Shown here: one piece after another, positions 32,479 to 41,265 of the stretch
Layout of the letters: every line of letters begins with the position of its first letter
Numbering within the stretch: the first letter of the stretch is position 1
Assembly: GCF_014648635.1 (NCBI RefSeq)
Contig: NZ_BMRM01000009.1
Location: 62,001 to 126,000, forward strand
DNA: 64,000 nucleotides
Reading direction: 5' to 3'
From: Streptomyces cinerochromogenes
Lineage (GTDB): Bacteria; Actinomycetota; Actinomycetes; Streptomycetales; Streptomycetaceae
Position numbers and translations under genes: made by a program
Notes under the pieces: generated by a model
What the model saw: only the letters and a program-made list of their open reading frames with translations
What the model was told of the DNA's origin: nothing
The model's database searches: none

Positions 32479-32867
32479 CCTTCCCACCCGACCAGCACCA
32501 CCACGACCATCGCGACGGCCACCACCGCCACGACCAGGCTCAGCAGCGCCGGGAAGCGGGACGCGGGCAGGTCCTCGCCGCGTCGCATCGCCCGCTCGCA
32601 GCGCACCCAGTGGTTCACCGCGCGCAGGGAGCAGAGCACACCGGCCGCGAGCAGGGCGAGGGCGAGGCCGACGCGCCACGCCCAGCGCAGGTCCGGCAGG
32701 AACTGGTCCACCGCGAATCCGCCGCCGATCAGTGCCAGCGCGGTGCGCAGCCAGGCGAGGAAGGTGCGCTCGTTGGCCAGCGAGAACCGGTAGTCGGGCG
32801 TACCGCCCTCGTCCCGCACCCGCTCCGGCGTGAACCACAGCCGGATGTTCCGTACGAATTCGCTCAC
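32475..32867 (-). CDS. YidH-like DUF202 family membrane protein
   Basis: 130 residues from ATG 32867. The soluble N-terminus leads into DYRFSLANERTFLAWLRTALA (about 25-45), the DUF202 hallmark, and three hydrophobic helices (about 38-58, 64-84, 106-126). Upstream member of a two-gene operon with the other DUF202 protein. The family includes yeast VTC1-like proteins, but no catalytic role is established for bacterial members. Confidence 0.88.
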   Translation of the reverse strand: MSEFVRNIRLWFTPERVRDEGGTPDYRFSLANERTFLAWLRTALALIGGGFAVDQFLPDLRWAWRVGLALALLAAGVLCSLRAVNHWVRCERAMRRGEDLPASRFPALLSLVVAVVAVAMVVVVLVGWEG

Positions 32868-32888
32868 GCGGCCGACCCTACCCGGCGG

Positions 32889-33404
32889 TCACCGGCCCGC
32901 CCGGAACGCCCGCAGCCGCTCGTACGCCGCCCGTCCGTCCGGCACCCACTCCCACGCGCCGAGCCGCCGCTCGACCTCCTCCTCGGGCAGGAAGGCGTGC
33001 CACTGGACCTCCTCCGGCTGCGGGCGCACCGGCAGCTCGCAGCGCACCTCGTACACCGCCGACCACCAGCTGTTCCCGGCCCCGTCGTCGTACAGGAACT
33101 TGAAGAGGTACGCCGGCCGGGGCAGCCCCGTCACGCCCAGCTCCTCCTCGGCCTCCCGCAGCGCCGCCTCGTCGTACGACTCGCCCGCGCCGACGACCCC
33201 GCCGACGAACACGTCGTACAGGGAGGGGAAGACGAGTTTGGTGGCGGTGCGCCGGTGCACGAAGATCCGGCCGGCCGCGTCCCGGGCCTGGACGAACACG
33301 CAGCGGTGGCGCAGCCCGCGCACGTAGACCTCGCCGCGCGGGTACTGGCCGACGACCCGGTCGTGCTCGTCGACGATGTCGAGGATCTCGTCAGCAGGGT
33401 TCAT
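32889..33404 (-). CDS. NUDIX hydrolase
   Basis: 171 residues from ATG 33404. The NUDIX box is complete: GGVVGAGE then REAEEELG (about residues 68-90, G-x5-E-x7-REUxEExGU). This class hydrolyses nucleoside diphosphates linked to other groups. The early EILDIVDEHDRVVG and RHRCVFVQ patterns resemble isopentenyl-diphosphate isomerase-like NUDIX proteins of the YfcD group. Substrate unknown. It is followed directly by the DUF202 pair on the same strand. Confidence 0.88.
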   Translation of the reverse strand: MNPADEILDIVDEHDRVVGQYPRGEVYVRGLRHRCVFVQARDAAGRIFVHRRTATKLVFPSLYDVFVGGVVGAGESYDEAALREAEEELGVTGLPRPAYLFKFLYDDGAGNSWWSAVYEVRCELPVRPQPEEVQWHAFLPEEEVERRLGAWEWVPDGRAAYERLRAFRAGR

Positions 33405-33456
33405 GCCGGTATCCAAGCAGGGCGGTTCGTGCCGGGGTCCTGGCGGGGCGGCTGTC

Positions 33457-34371
33457 TCAGCGGCGCTGGAGGGCCCGGGGCGTGCGCTCCGTCTCCGCCG
33501 TGCCGCAGGGCATCGCCGGATGCAGCCCGAGCAGCACGATGCCCGCCACCACGGCCGCGAGCCCGGCCGCCTCCCAGGCCAGCGCCCCGGTGTCGGTGCG
33601 CAGCCGGTCGCCCATGAAGCCCACCCCGCACAGGATCCCGGCGAGCGGCTCGGCCGCCGTGAGCGCGGGCAGCGACATGCGCAGCGGGGCCGTCTCGAAC
33701 GCGCTCTGCACCAGGACGAGACCGGTGACCCCGCACGCCACCACGCCGTACGGCTGCCAGCCGGTGAACAGCTCGGTGAGGCCGCCGTCGGAGAAGCGGG
33801 TCCCGCTCACCCGGGTCAGCGCGTCCTGGACGCCGTACAGCAACCCGGCCGCCAGGGCCAGCAGCACCGGGCCCCAGCTCAGCCGGGAGCGCTTGGCGTA
33901 CGTCGTGAGCAGCAGGGCGGCGCCCACCACCAGCCCGATGATCAGCCAGTGCCGCAGCGGATCGTCGACCGCCGAGCCGCCCCGTGGCTCACCCGCCGTG
34001 ATGAACGCGCTCACCCCGCCCGCGAGCAGCAGCAGACCGGCCCAGCCCTGGCGGCCCAGGGCCTGCTTGGTCTGGTGCCGGGACAGGGCCAGGGCGAACA
34101 GCAGGTTGGTCGCGAGCAGCGGCTCGACCAGGGAGATCTCGCCCTCGCCGAGGGCGACCGCACCGAGCACCATGCCCGCCACCATCAGTCCGAGCCCGCC
34201 CAGCCAGCGCGGCACCCGCATCAGGTCGAGCAGCAGCCGGAAGGAGAGGAAGTCGCCGAGCGGCGCCCGCTGCGCCGCGTTCTGCTGGAGGACGAAGCCG
34301 AAGCCCAGGCAGCAGGCCGCGCTCACGGCGAGCAGGAGAACCAGTACGGACACGCTGTGTACCTCGATCAT
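33457..34371 (-). CDS. DMT superfamily transporter (EamA-like)
   Basis: 304 residues from ATG 34371. About nine to ten hydrophobic helices in two halves; conserved small-residue patterns such as PLLATNLLFALALS (about 83-96) and a C-terminal half with EPLAGILCGVGFMG (about 249-262). Drug/metabolite transporter type; the substrate is unknown. It is the only gene on this strand between the NUDIX gene and a repeat-rich gap. Confidence 0.82.
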   Translation of the reverse strand: MIEVHSVSVLVLLLAVSAACCLGFGFVLQQNAAQRAPLGDFLSFRLLLDLMRVPRWLGGLGLMVAGMVLGAVALGEGEISLVEPLLATNLLFALALSRHQTKQALGRQGWAGLLLLAGGVSAFITAGEPRGGSAVDDPLRHWLIIGLVVGAALLLTTYAKRSRLSWGPVLLALAAGLLYGVQDALTRVSGTRFSDGGLTELFTGWQPYGVVACGVTGLVLVQSAFETAPLRMSLPALTAAEPLAGILCGVGFMGDRLRTDTGALAWEAAGLAAVVAGIVLLGLHPAMPCGTAETERTPRALQRR

Positions 34372-34489
34372 CCGGCCGGACCACGGGCGGGTAGTGGCCG
34401 ACTGTAGCGCCCCGGGGACGGCATTGCCCCGGAAGTACCCGGAACCGGGCGGTTGACTCGCCATGGTCCGGGGCCGGGGCGCGCGGCGC

Positions 34490-34667
34490 CATGGTGTACG
34501 CCACAGAGGACGACAGCATGGCGCACGCCACAGTGACCGGTGCCCTGCCGTAGGCCGCGGAGGACCGGTGTGGTCGCGTACGCCACGGAGGACCGGTGTC
34601 GCCGCGTACGGCACGGGCGGGTGTCCTGGCGTACCGCACGGGCGGGTGGCCTGGCGTACGCCGCCGA
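34490..34667. repeat. Degenerate minisatellite of about 26-30 bp units
   Basis: About seven diverged copies of a unit resembling GTACGCCACGGAGGACCGGT. They lie within the 472-bp non-coding gap 34372-34843. Open frames across the array are repetitive (Arg/Thr/Ala-rich) and appear on both strands, so they are considered spurious. Apart from the repeat and the hairpin at 34822-34839, nothing else was recognised in the gap. Confidence 0.65.
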
Positions 34668-34821
34668 AGTCGGGGCGGGCGGCCCGGAAAGCTGTGGCAT
34701 AGGCCAGGGGAAAATTCCCGGCGCCGGCCGCCCCACGACCCGGCCCACCTGCGGCGCGTCCGTCAAGTGCCGCCCCCGGCCGGGAGGTTGAAGCGCGTAA
34801 CGCCGCCGTTCCGCTTGACGC

Positions 34822-34839
34822 AACCCCTGGCTGGGGGTT
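34822..34839 (+). promoter_or_regulatory. Small hairpin with a GGGGG Shine-Dalgarno in its stem
   Basis: AACCCC (34822-34827) pairs with GGGGTT (34834-34839), loop TGGCTG, followed by T and GCTGT. The right arm is the apparent ribosome binding site for GTG 34844. It could mask translation or act as a weak terminator/attenuator. If it is a terminator, the gene would start later (ATG 34859 or GTG 34889). Confidence 0.35.
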
Positions 34840-34843
34840 TGCT

Positions 34844-35863
34844 GTGCGTGACCGGTCGATGGCAGCCCGAGAAACAGGAAGCCCCGCGGTGCCTTCTCTC
34901 CCGCCTCTGCTCGGCGCTCGCCGGGCCCCCACGGACCCGTCCGGCGAGACCGCCCAGGACGACTCCGGTGCCTTCGACGCCGCCCTCGACGACGCCGAAC
35001 TCCGCACCGCCCGGACCGCGTTGGCCCAGGGCCGACGGCAGGCAGCCCGCTCCCTGCTGGTGCACACCGGCGACGACTGGGACCGCCGCGGCCACCGCCT
35101 CACCGTGCTCGCCCAGGACCCCTACGCCGCCGCCTGGGCGTCCGGCTGGCTGGCCGCCGAGCCCGGCTCCGCCGACGCCACCGCCCTCCTCGCCCTGGCC
35201 CTGGTCCACCGCGCCCTGCGCGGCAAGGAGGAACCCGACCGGGCCCGCGAGGCCTGCGACAGGGCCGCCGCGCTCGCCCCCGCCGACCCGACCCCCTGGC
35301 TCGGCCGGCTGCTGCTCGCCCGCGCCCTCGGCCCCGAACACGAGGTGCTCGCCGCCTTCACCGAGCTGTGCCGCCGCCACCCCGAGCACCACCACGCCCA
35401 CCACCTGCTGATCGCCCGCCTCGCCGAACGGCCGGCGGGCGGCCGCTTCGAGGCCCACGAGGTGTACGACCTCGCCGAACTGGCCGCCGCCGAGGCCCCC
35501 GCCGACTCCCCGCTGGCCGTCCTGCCGGTCGTCGCCTACGCCGAGCGCTACCGGGTGCTCGTCGCCACCGGCCTGGCGCCGGCCGATCCCGCCGCCTCCG
35601 GCCACTGGTCCGGCCCGCGCGCCCGGCGCATCCTGCGTGCCTGTTTCGACTGGTGGCTGGAGTGGGAGCACGACGAACACCCCCGCCGCCACGTCGACCT
35701 CAACCACCTCGCCTTCGCCCTCTCCTGCGCGGGCCGCCCGGCCGAGGCCGCGGCCCTGTTCCAGCGCATCGGCGACCACGCCACCCCGGCGCCCTGGGCG
35801 TACGCGCACCCCGACCCGCGGGCCGCCTTCCACACGGCCCGCACCCGCGCACTCGGGCAGTGA
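34844..35863 (+). CDS. Helical-repeat (TPR-like) cytoplasmic protein, unknown function
   Basis: 339 residues from GTG 34844; ATG 34859 or GTG 34889 are alternatives. Ala/Arg/Asp/Glu-rich, almost entirely helical, with repeated two-helix patterns: ALAQGRRQAARSLLV, ALALVHRALRGKEEPDRA and ALSCAGRPAEAAALF resemble tetratricopeptide units at about 60-75, 115-140 and 290-305. There is no signal peptide or catalytic motif. Found in Streptomyces as a conserved hypothetical. It may be a scaffold for protein interactions. Confidence 0.65.
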   Translation: MRDRSMAARETGSPAVPSLPPLLGARRAPTDPSGETAQDDSGAFDAALDDAELRTARTALAQGRRQAARSLLVHTGDDWDRRGHRLTVLAQDPYAAAWASGWLAAEPGSADATALLALALVHRALRGKEEPDRAREACDRAAALAPADPTPWLGRLLLARALGPEHEVLAAFTELCRRHPEHHHAHHLLIARLAERPAGGRFEAHEVYDLAELAAAEAPADSPLAVLPVVAYAERYRVLVATGLAPADPAASGHWSGPRARRILRACFDWWLEWEHDEHPRRHVDLNHLAFALSCAGRPAEAAALFQRIGDHATPAPWAYAHPDPRAAFHTARTRALGQ

Positions 35864-35987
35864 GACACGGGGCCCCGCGGGACGTAGGTAGGGGCGTAGG
35901 CAGGTGGGAGGTGAGGGGTGATTACGGAATTCTGACCGGTGACCCGATCGTCTGGCCCCGCGCGGCCCCGAGTGCTCGAATGAATAC

Positions 35988-36776
35988 GTGAACCCTGAAC
36001 AATCCAGGGGCGTGAGCCCTGAACAACCCGGGGACGTGAACCCGGAGCAGGCCGGGGGACCGGACCGTGAGCAGGACGGCCGGCCCATCGGCCGCCGTGT
36101 CTTCCTCGGCACCCTCGGCCTGGGCGCCCTCGGCGTGGTCGCGGCCCCCGGGCTGCAACGCGGCCTGGAAGGCTTCCTCGGCGGCGTCGCCGACCGGGAC
36201 CCCACCGGACTGACCGGTCTGCTGCCGAACGGCGGCGGCTTCCGCTACTACTCCGTCGCCGCCTCCGTCCCGCACCGGACCGCCGCCGACTACCGCCTCA
36301 CCATCGACGGCCTCGTCGACCGCCCACGCGGCTACTCCCTCGCCGAGCTGCGCGCCCTGCCGCAGACCCGGCTGGTCAGGGACGTCCAGTGCGTCACCGG
36401 CTGGCGGGTCCCCGGCACCCCCTTCGAGGGCGTACGGCTCTCCCACCTGCTCGACGCGGCCGGTGTCCGACCCACCGCCAAGGCCCTCCGGTTCACCTGC
36501 TTCGACGGCACCTACACCGAGAGCCTCACCCTCGACCAGGCCCGCCGACCGGACGTCCTGGTCGCCCTGCGCATGCAGGACAAGGACATCGGCCACGACC
36601 ACGGCGGCCCGGTCCGCCTCTACGTCGCCCCCATGTACTTCTACAAGTCCGCCAAGTGGCTCTCCGGTATCACCGTCACCGACCGGGTACGGCCCGGCTA
36701 CTGGGAGAACCTCGGCTACGACGTCGACGCCTGGGTCGGCCGCTCGAACGGACGGACCGATGACCCTACGAGCTGA
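35988..36776 (+). CDS. Tat-exported sulfite oxidase-family molybdopterin oxidoreductase
   Basis: 262 residues from GTG 35988. The N-terminus is a hydrophilic repeat (NPEQ/SPEQ units, residues 1-22) before a Tat signal (GRRVFLGTLGLGALG, about 36-50). The oxidoreductase molybdopterin-binding fold follows; RDVQCVTGWRVPG (about 129-141) carries Cys133, the expected Mo ligand, and YVAPMYFYKSAKWLSGI (about 209-225) is a second family block. Related enzymes include MsrP, which repairs oxidised Met in exported proteins, and sulfite dehydrogenases. Its stop overlaps the start of the cytochrome b gene by 17 bp, so they act as one complex. Substrate unknown. Confidence 0.88.
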   Translation: MNPEQSRGVSPEQPGDVNPEQAGGPDREQDGRPIGRRVFLGTLGLGALGVVAAPGLQRGLEGFLGGVADRDPTGLTGLLPNGGGFRYYSVAASVPHRTAADYRLTIDGLVDRPRGYSLAELRALPQTRLVRDVQCVTGWRVPGTPFEGVRLSHLLDAAGVRPTAKALRFTCFDGTYTESLTLDQARRPDVLVALRMQDKDIGHDHGGPVRLYVAPMYFYKSAKWLSGITVTDRVRPGYWENLGYDVDAWVGRSNGRTDDPTS

Positions 36777-37386
36777 GATCCCGGCCCCGCCGAGCGCCCG
36801 CGTCCCCCGCTTCAGCCGTGCCGAACGGTGGGTGCACCGGGCCACGGCCGCGCTGATGGGCGTGTGCGTGCTGACCGCCGCCGTCCTCTACATCCCGCAG
36901 CTGGCGGTCCTGGTCGGCCGCCGCGAACTGGTCGTACGGATCCACCAGTACGCCGGACTCGCCCTGCCGGTGCCGGTCCTGCTGGGCCTGGCCTCCCGGG
37001 CCTTCCGCGCCGACCTGGGCTTCCTCAACCGCTTCGGCCCGCACGACCGGGTCTGGCTGCGCGCCGCCCTGCGCCGCGACCGGCGCCGGGAGTCCCGGCC
37101 CGCCGGCAAGTTCAACGCCGGCCAGAAGATCTACGCCGCCTGGATCGCCGGCGCGACTCTGGTCATGCTCGGCACCGGCCTGATGATGTGGTTCACCCAC
37201 CTCACCCCGCTGATGTGGCGCACCTCGGCGACCTTCGTCCACGACTGGCTGGCGCTGACCATCGGCGTGGTCCTCGCGGGCCACATCGGCATGGCCCTGG
37301 GAGACCCGGAGGCGAGGAGGGGACTGCGGACCGGAGCGGTGAGCGAGGACTGGGCGAACCGGGAGCACCCGCTCTGGCGCCCGTAG
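36760..37386 (+). CDS. Cytochrome b/b6-type membrane subunit partner of the molybdoenzyme
   Basis: 208 residues from ATG 36760. Four hydrophobic helices (about 30-50, 65-83, 126-148, 165-185) with His residues suited to axial haem ligation (RWVHR at about 27, RIHQYAG at about 61, FVHDW at about 162, GHIGM at about 178). Resembles the formate dehydrogenase gamma/cytochrome b561 group. It would pass quinol electrons across the membrane to the molybdoenzyme, a role like that of MsrQ but with a different protein family. Confidence 0.85.
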   Translation: MTLRAEIPAPPSARVPRFSRAERWVHRATAALMGVCVLTAAVLYIPQLAVLVGRRELVVRIHQYAGLALPVPVLLGLASRAFRADLGFLNRFGPHDRVWLRAALRRDRRRESRPAGKFNAGQKIYAAWIAGATLVMLGTGLMMWFTHLTPLMWRTSATFVHDWLALTIGVVLAGHIGMALGDPEARRGLRTGAVSEDWANREHPLWRP

Positions 37387-37406
37387 ACCCTCGCCGGCCG
37401 TGCCGC

Positions 37407-38426
37407 TCAGAACTCCAAGAGCACCTTGCAGGCCCGCCCCCGGTCGGCGGCCAGCGCGAACGCGGACTCCGCCCCGGCCACGGGGACCACGGAACTGATC
37501 AGCCCGTCGAACTCGCCCCGGGCGGCGAGCAGCTCCAGCGCGTCGTCGAACTCGGCGTCGAACCGGAACGCGCCCCGCAGTTCGATCTCCCGGCTCACCA
37601 CCAGGTTCCCGGCGAACGGTGTCCGCCCCGCCGGCAGCATCCCGAGCTGGACGACCACACCCCCGCGCCGCACCAGCCGCAGACAGGTGTCCAGACCGGC
37701 GGCCACCCCGGAGGCCTCCACGGCCACGTCCACCTCCGCCGGCCATCCGGCGTCGGCCGGATCATCGGCCCGTACGAGCGAGTCCGCGCCGGCGACGGCC
37801 GCGTACCCCAGCGCCTCGGGCACCAGGTCGGTCACCGTCACCCTCGCCGCGCCGGCCGCCTTCACCGCCGCGACGACCAGGCACCCGATCGGGCCGGCCC
37901 CGGTGACCAGCACGTGCCGCCCGGCCACCGCCCCGGCCCGCCGCACCGCGTGCAGCGCCACCGACAGCGGCTCGGCGAGCGCGGCCCGGCGCAGCCCGAG
38001 CCCGTCCGGCAGCGCCCTCAGCTGCCCGGCGGGCACGGCCACCCGCTCCGCGAACCCGCCCTGGACGTGCGGGAAGCGTGCCGCGCTGCCCAGGTACCGG
38101 GTGTCCCGGCACACGTTCGCCCGTCCGTCGGCGCACTCCGGGCAGAGCCCGCACGGCGTGGCCGGATGCACGGCGACCGGCGTGCCCGGGGCGGGACCGG
38201 TGGCCCCGGGGCCGTAGGACACCACCGTCCCGACCACCTCGTGCCCGAGCACCATCGGCTCCCGGAGCCGGAAGTCCCCGACCCCGCCGTGCCGCCAGTA
38301 GTGCAGGTCGGACCCGCACACCCCGCCGTACCGGACGGCCACCAGCGCCTCGCCGGGCCCCGCCTGCGGGTCGGGCAGTTCCTGCACCCGCAGCTCGCCG
38401 GCTCCGTGCACCACACATCCCAGCAC
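37407..38426 (-). CDS. idnD: Zinc-dependent L-idonate 5-dehydrogenase
   Basis: 339 residues from GTG 38426 (GGGG a few bases upstream). Catalytic zinc motif CGSDLHYW (about 38-45) and GHEVVG (about 63-68). The structural zinc loop has four Cys in TPCGLCPECADGRANVC (about 92-108). The Rossmann motif is GAGPIG (about 181-186). The CGSDLHYWRHGGVGDF pattern is characteristic of idonate/sorbitol dehydrogenases. It would convert L-idonate to 5-keto-D-gluconate, the substrate of the next gene product. It is the last gene of the operon gntK-gntP-idnO-idnD, 14 bp after idnO. Confidence 0.85.
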   Translation of the reverse strand: MLGCVVHGAGELRVQELPDPQAGPGEALVAVRYGGVCGSDLHYWRHGGVGDFRLREPMVLGHEVVGTVVSYGPGATGPAPGTPVAVHPATPCGLCPECADGRANVCRDTRYLGSAARFPHVQGGFAERVAVPAGQLRALPDGLGLRRAALAEPLSVALHAVRRAGAVAGRHVLVTGAGPIGCLVVAAVKAAGAARVTVTDLVPEALGYAAVAGADSLVRADDPADAGWPAEVDVAVEASGVAAGLDTCLRLVRRGGVVVQLGMLPAGRTPFAGNLVVSREIELRGAFRFDAEFDDALELLAARGEFDGLISSVVPVAGAESAFALAADRGRACKVLLEF

Positions 38427-38440
38427 GCCCGTCGCCCCTT

Positions 38441-39202
38441 TCAGAGCACGCTCGTCATGCCGCCGTCGACGTACAGCACCTGCCCGCCGACGAAGTCCGC
38501 CGCGGGCGAGGCCAGGAAGAGCAACCCGCCCACCAGGTCCTCGGTACGGCCCCAGCGCCCGGCCGGGGTGCGGCGGCGCACCCAGGCGCTGAACTCCCCG
38601 TCCTCCACCAGGGGCCGGGTCAGCTCGGTCTCGATGTAGCCGGGGCCGAGGCCGTTGACCTGGACGCCGTACGGGCCCCAGTCGGCGCACATGCCCTTGG
38701 TGAGCATCTTCAGCGCGCCCTTGGTCGCCGCGTACGGCGCGATGCCGGGCCGGGCGACCTCGCTCTGCAGCGAGCAGATGTTGACGATCTTGCCGTGGCC
38801 GCGTTCCGTCATCCGCCGGGCGGCCTCCCGGCCGACGAGGAACGCGCTGGTGAGATTGGTGTCCAGGATCCGGTGCCAGTCGGCGTCGGCGAACTCCAGC
38901 AGCGGGGCGCGCAGTTGCATGCCCGCGTTGTTCACCAGGATGTCGAGCGGGCCCACCCGCTCCTCGACGTCCGCGATCCCGGCGGCCACGGCCGGTCCGT
39001 CGGTCACGTCGAACACCGCCGTACGCACCTCACCGGGGAGGCCCGCGGCGGCCTCGGCCAGCCGGCCGGCGTCGCGCCCGTTGAGGACCACCGTGCAGCC
39101 GGCCTCGGCCAGGCCCCGGGCCAGGGCGAGGCCGATGCCCCGGCTGGACCCGGTGACCAGGGCCGTACGGCCGCTGATGTCGAAGAGGGGGTGAGCCGTC
39201 AT
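38441..39202 (-). CDS. idnO: Gluconate 5-dehydrogenase (SDR family)
   Basis: 253 residues from ATG 39202. TGSSRGIG (about 17-24), NNAGMQ (about 92-97), a Ser then YAATK (about 157-161) and PGYIETELT (about 186-194). The NNAGMQxR and RWGxxEDLVGxxxFLAS segments match Ga5DH/IdnO. It interconverts 5-keto-D-gluconate and D-gluconate. Between gntP (10 bp upstream) and idnD (14 bp downstream). Confidence 0.9.
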   Translation of the reverse strand: MTAHPLFDISGRTALVTGSSRGIGLALARGLAEAGCTVVLNGRDAGRLAEAAAGLPGEVRTAVFDVTDGPAVAAGIADVEERVGPLDILVNNAGMQLRAPLLEFADADWHRILDTNLTSAFLVGREAARRMTERGHGKIVNICSLQSEVARPGIAPYAATKGALKMLTKGMCADWGPYGVQVNGLGPGYIETELTRPLVEDGEFSAWVRRRTPAGRWGRTEDLVGGLLFLASPAADFVGGQVLYVDGGMTSVL

Positions 39203-39212
39203 CGCCGTACCC

Positions 39213-40610
39213 CTAGATGATCAGGGAGAGGAGCAGGACCAGGCCGCCGGCGACCACCGAGATGATCGTCTCCATCACCGACCAGGTCTTCACGGTCTGC
39301 CCCACGCTCAGCCCGAAGTACTCCTTCACCAGCCAGAAACCGGCGTCGTTGACATGGCTGAAGAAGAGGGAGCCCGCGCCGACGGCCAGGACGAGGAGCG
39401 CCGCGTGCGTGGTCGACATGTCGGCCGCGAGCGGTGCGACCAGGCCGGCCGCCGAGACCGTCGCCACCGTCGCCGAGCCGGTCGCCAGCCGGATCGCCAC
39501 CGCGATCAGCCAGGCCAGCAGCAGCGCGGGGATCGACCAGTCCTTGGAGACGTCCAGGATCATCTGGCCCACACCGGAGTCGATCAGCGTCTGCTTGAAG
39601 CCGCCGCCCGCGCCCACGATCAGCAGGATGCCGGCGATGGGCATCAGGCCCTTCTCGACGGTCTGCTGGAGCCGGTCCCTGGTGAAGCCGGCGGACCGGC
39701 CCAGCGTGAAGAAGCCGACGATCACGGCGGCGAGCAGCGCGATCAGCGGGGAGCCGACGACGTCGAAGACGCGCTGGGTGGTGTCGGCCGGGTCGTCGAT
39801 GACGATGTCCACGAGCGCCTTGGCCAGCATCAGCACCACCGGCAGCAGCACGGTGGCGAGCGTCGCGCCGAAGCCCGGACGGCGCTCCAGCTCCTCCGAG
39901 GCGCGCTGCGGCAGCATCCGGTCGGGCGCCGGCACGTCGACCCAGCGGGCCGCGACCTTCGAGAACAGCGGACCGGCGATGATCACCGTCGGGACGGCGA
40001 CCAGGATGCCCAGCGCCAGGGTGACGCCCAGGTTGGCCTTGACCGCGTCGATGGCGACCAGCGGGCCGGGGTGCGGCGGGATCAGGCCGTGCATCACCGA
40101 CAGTCCGGCGAGGGCCGGGATGCCGATGCGCATCAGGGAGTAGTTGCCGCGCTTGGCGACCATCAGCACGACGGGTATCAGCAGCACGATGCCGACCTCG
40201 AAGAACAGCGGCAGGCCGATCACGGAGGCGATCAGCACCATCGCCCAGGGCATCGCCCGGCCACCGGCCTTGGCGAGGATCGTGTCCACGATCTGGTCGG
40301 CGCCGCCGGAGTCGGCGAGCAGCTTGCCCAGGATCGCCCCGAGCGCGATCAGGACGCCGACGCCGGCCACGGTGGAGCCGAGCCCGGTGGTGAAGCTGGT
40401 GATGGCCTTGTCCAGCGGTGCCCCGGCGACCGCCCCCAGGGTCAGCGAGCCGATGGTCAGTGCCAGGAAGGCATGGAGCTTGAACTTGGTGATGAGCAGG
40501 ACGATGACGGCGATGCCCACCAGCACGGCGATGCCCAGCTGGGCGTGTCCGGCGGAGGTGATCGGCGCAGGTGCGTCCGCTGCCAGCATCTCGACGCTGA
40601 GTCTGGTCAC
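39213..40610 (-). CDS. gntP: Gluconate/idonate:H+ symporter, GntP family
   Basis: 465 residues from GTG/ATG at 40610. A polytopic inner-membrane permease with about 12-14 helices; typical GntP blocks are GLGSTVAGVGVLIALGAILG (about 76-95), GLSVMHGLIPPHPGPLVA (about 172-189) and the C-terminal HVNDAGFWLVKEYF (about 424-437). It imports gluconate and possibly L-idonate. It follows gntK by about 40 bp and precedes idnO. Confidence 0.95.
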   Translation of the reverse strand: MTRLSVEMLAADAPAPITSAGHAQLGIAVLVGIAVIVLLITKFKLHAFLALTIGSLTLGAVAGAPLDKAITSFTTGLGSTVAGVGVLIALGAILGKLLADSGGADQIVDTILAKAGGRAMPWAMVLIASVIGLPLFFEVGIVLLIPVVLMVAKRGNYSLMRIGIPALAGLSVMHGLIPPHPGPLVAIDAVKANLGVTLALGILVAVPTVIIAGPLFSKVAARWVDVPAPDRMLPQRASEELERRPGFGATLATVLLPVVLMLAKALVDIVIDDPADTTQRVFDVVGSPLIALLAAVIVGFFTLGRSAGFTRDRLQQTVEKGLMPIAGILLIVGAGGGFKQTLIDSGVGQMILDVSKDWSIPALLLAWLIAVAIRLATGSATVATVSAAGLVAPLAADMSTTHAALLVLAVGAGSLFFSHVNDAGFWLVKEYFGLSVGQTVKTWSVMETIISVVAGGLVLLLSLII

Positions 40611-40650
40611 GGGGGTTCCCTTGCGGTGACGGGGGGTGTACTGACGGGCG

Positions 40651-41178
40651 CTACTGAGCGGTGCCCGCGGTGTCGGGAAGCAGGGCGAGGGCCTGTACGG
40701 CGCGCTCGGTGATCTCCTGGGGGCTGCCGCTGACGTCCACGGCGACTCCCGCCTCGTCCGGCTGGAGCGGCTGGAGCGTGGCGAACTGGGAGTCCAGCAG
40801 CGCGGTCGGCATGAAGTGGCCCTGCCGCCCGCGCATCCGGTCCTCGATCAGCTGCCGGTCGCCCGTGAGGTGCACGAACACGATTCCGGGGGCCACGGCC
40901 CGAAGCCGGTCGCGATACGACCGCTTCAGCGCCGAGCTGCTGACCACCCCGCCCAGTCCGGCCCGGCCGTGCGCCCAGTGCCCGATGGCCTCGAGCCACG
41001 GCCACCGGTCGGCGTCGTCGAGCGCGATCCCGGCCGACATCTTGTCGATGTTGGCCTGCGGGTGGAAGTCGTCGCCCTCGGCGTACGGGACGCCCAGCCG
41101 CGCGGCGAGCAAGGGACCGATCGTGGTCTTGCCCGTCCCCGCGACGCCCATCACGACGACGACCTGGGGGGTTCGCAT
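40651..41178 (-). CDS. gntK: Gluconokinase (GntK/IdnK type)
   Basis: 175 residues from ATG 41178. Walker A GVAGTGKTT (about 11-19), AEGDDFHPQANIDKM (about 34-48) which binds gluconate, and GRQGHFMPTALLDSQFATLQ (about 118-137), the family signature. It makes 6-phosphogluconate, feeding the pentose phosphate or Entner-Doudoroff route. First gene of the operon, divergent from the GntR repressor; the shared promoter carries the palindrome at 41266-41277. Confidence 0.95.
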   Translation of the reverse strand: MRTPQVVVVMGVAGTGKTTIGPLLAARLGVPYAEGDDFHPQANIDKMSAGIALDDADRWPWLEAIGHWAHGRAGLGGVVSSSALKRSYRDRLRAVAPGIVFVHLTGDRQLIEDRMRGRQGHFMPTALLDSQFATLQPLQPDEAGVAVDVSGSPQEITERAVQALALLPDTAGTAQ

Positions 41179-41265
41179 CACTGCCTCGCTGTCTTCCTCG
41201 ACATCGACGCCACTGCGGCGTCGCCACACTGAAACCCATTAGGTACGACGAATTCAAGAGTCTGT

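Noticed and set aside
34368..34823. Repetitive Arg/Thr-rich frames in the 34.4-34.8 kb gap
   Set aside because: They occur in multiple frames over the degenerate repeat, with no ribosome binding site.
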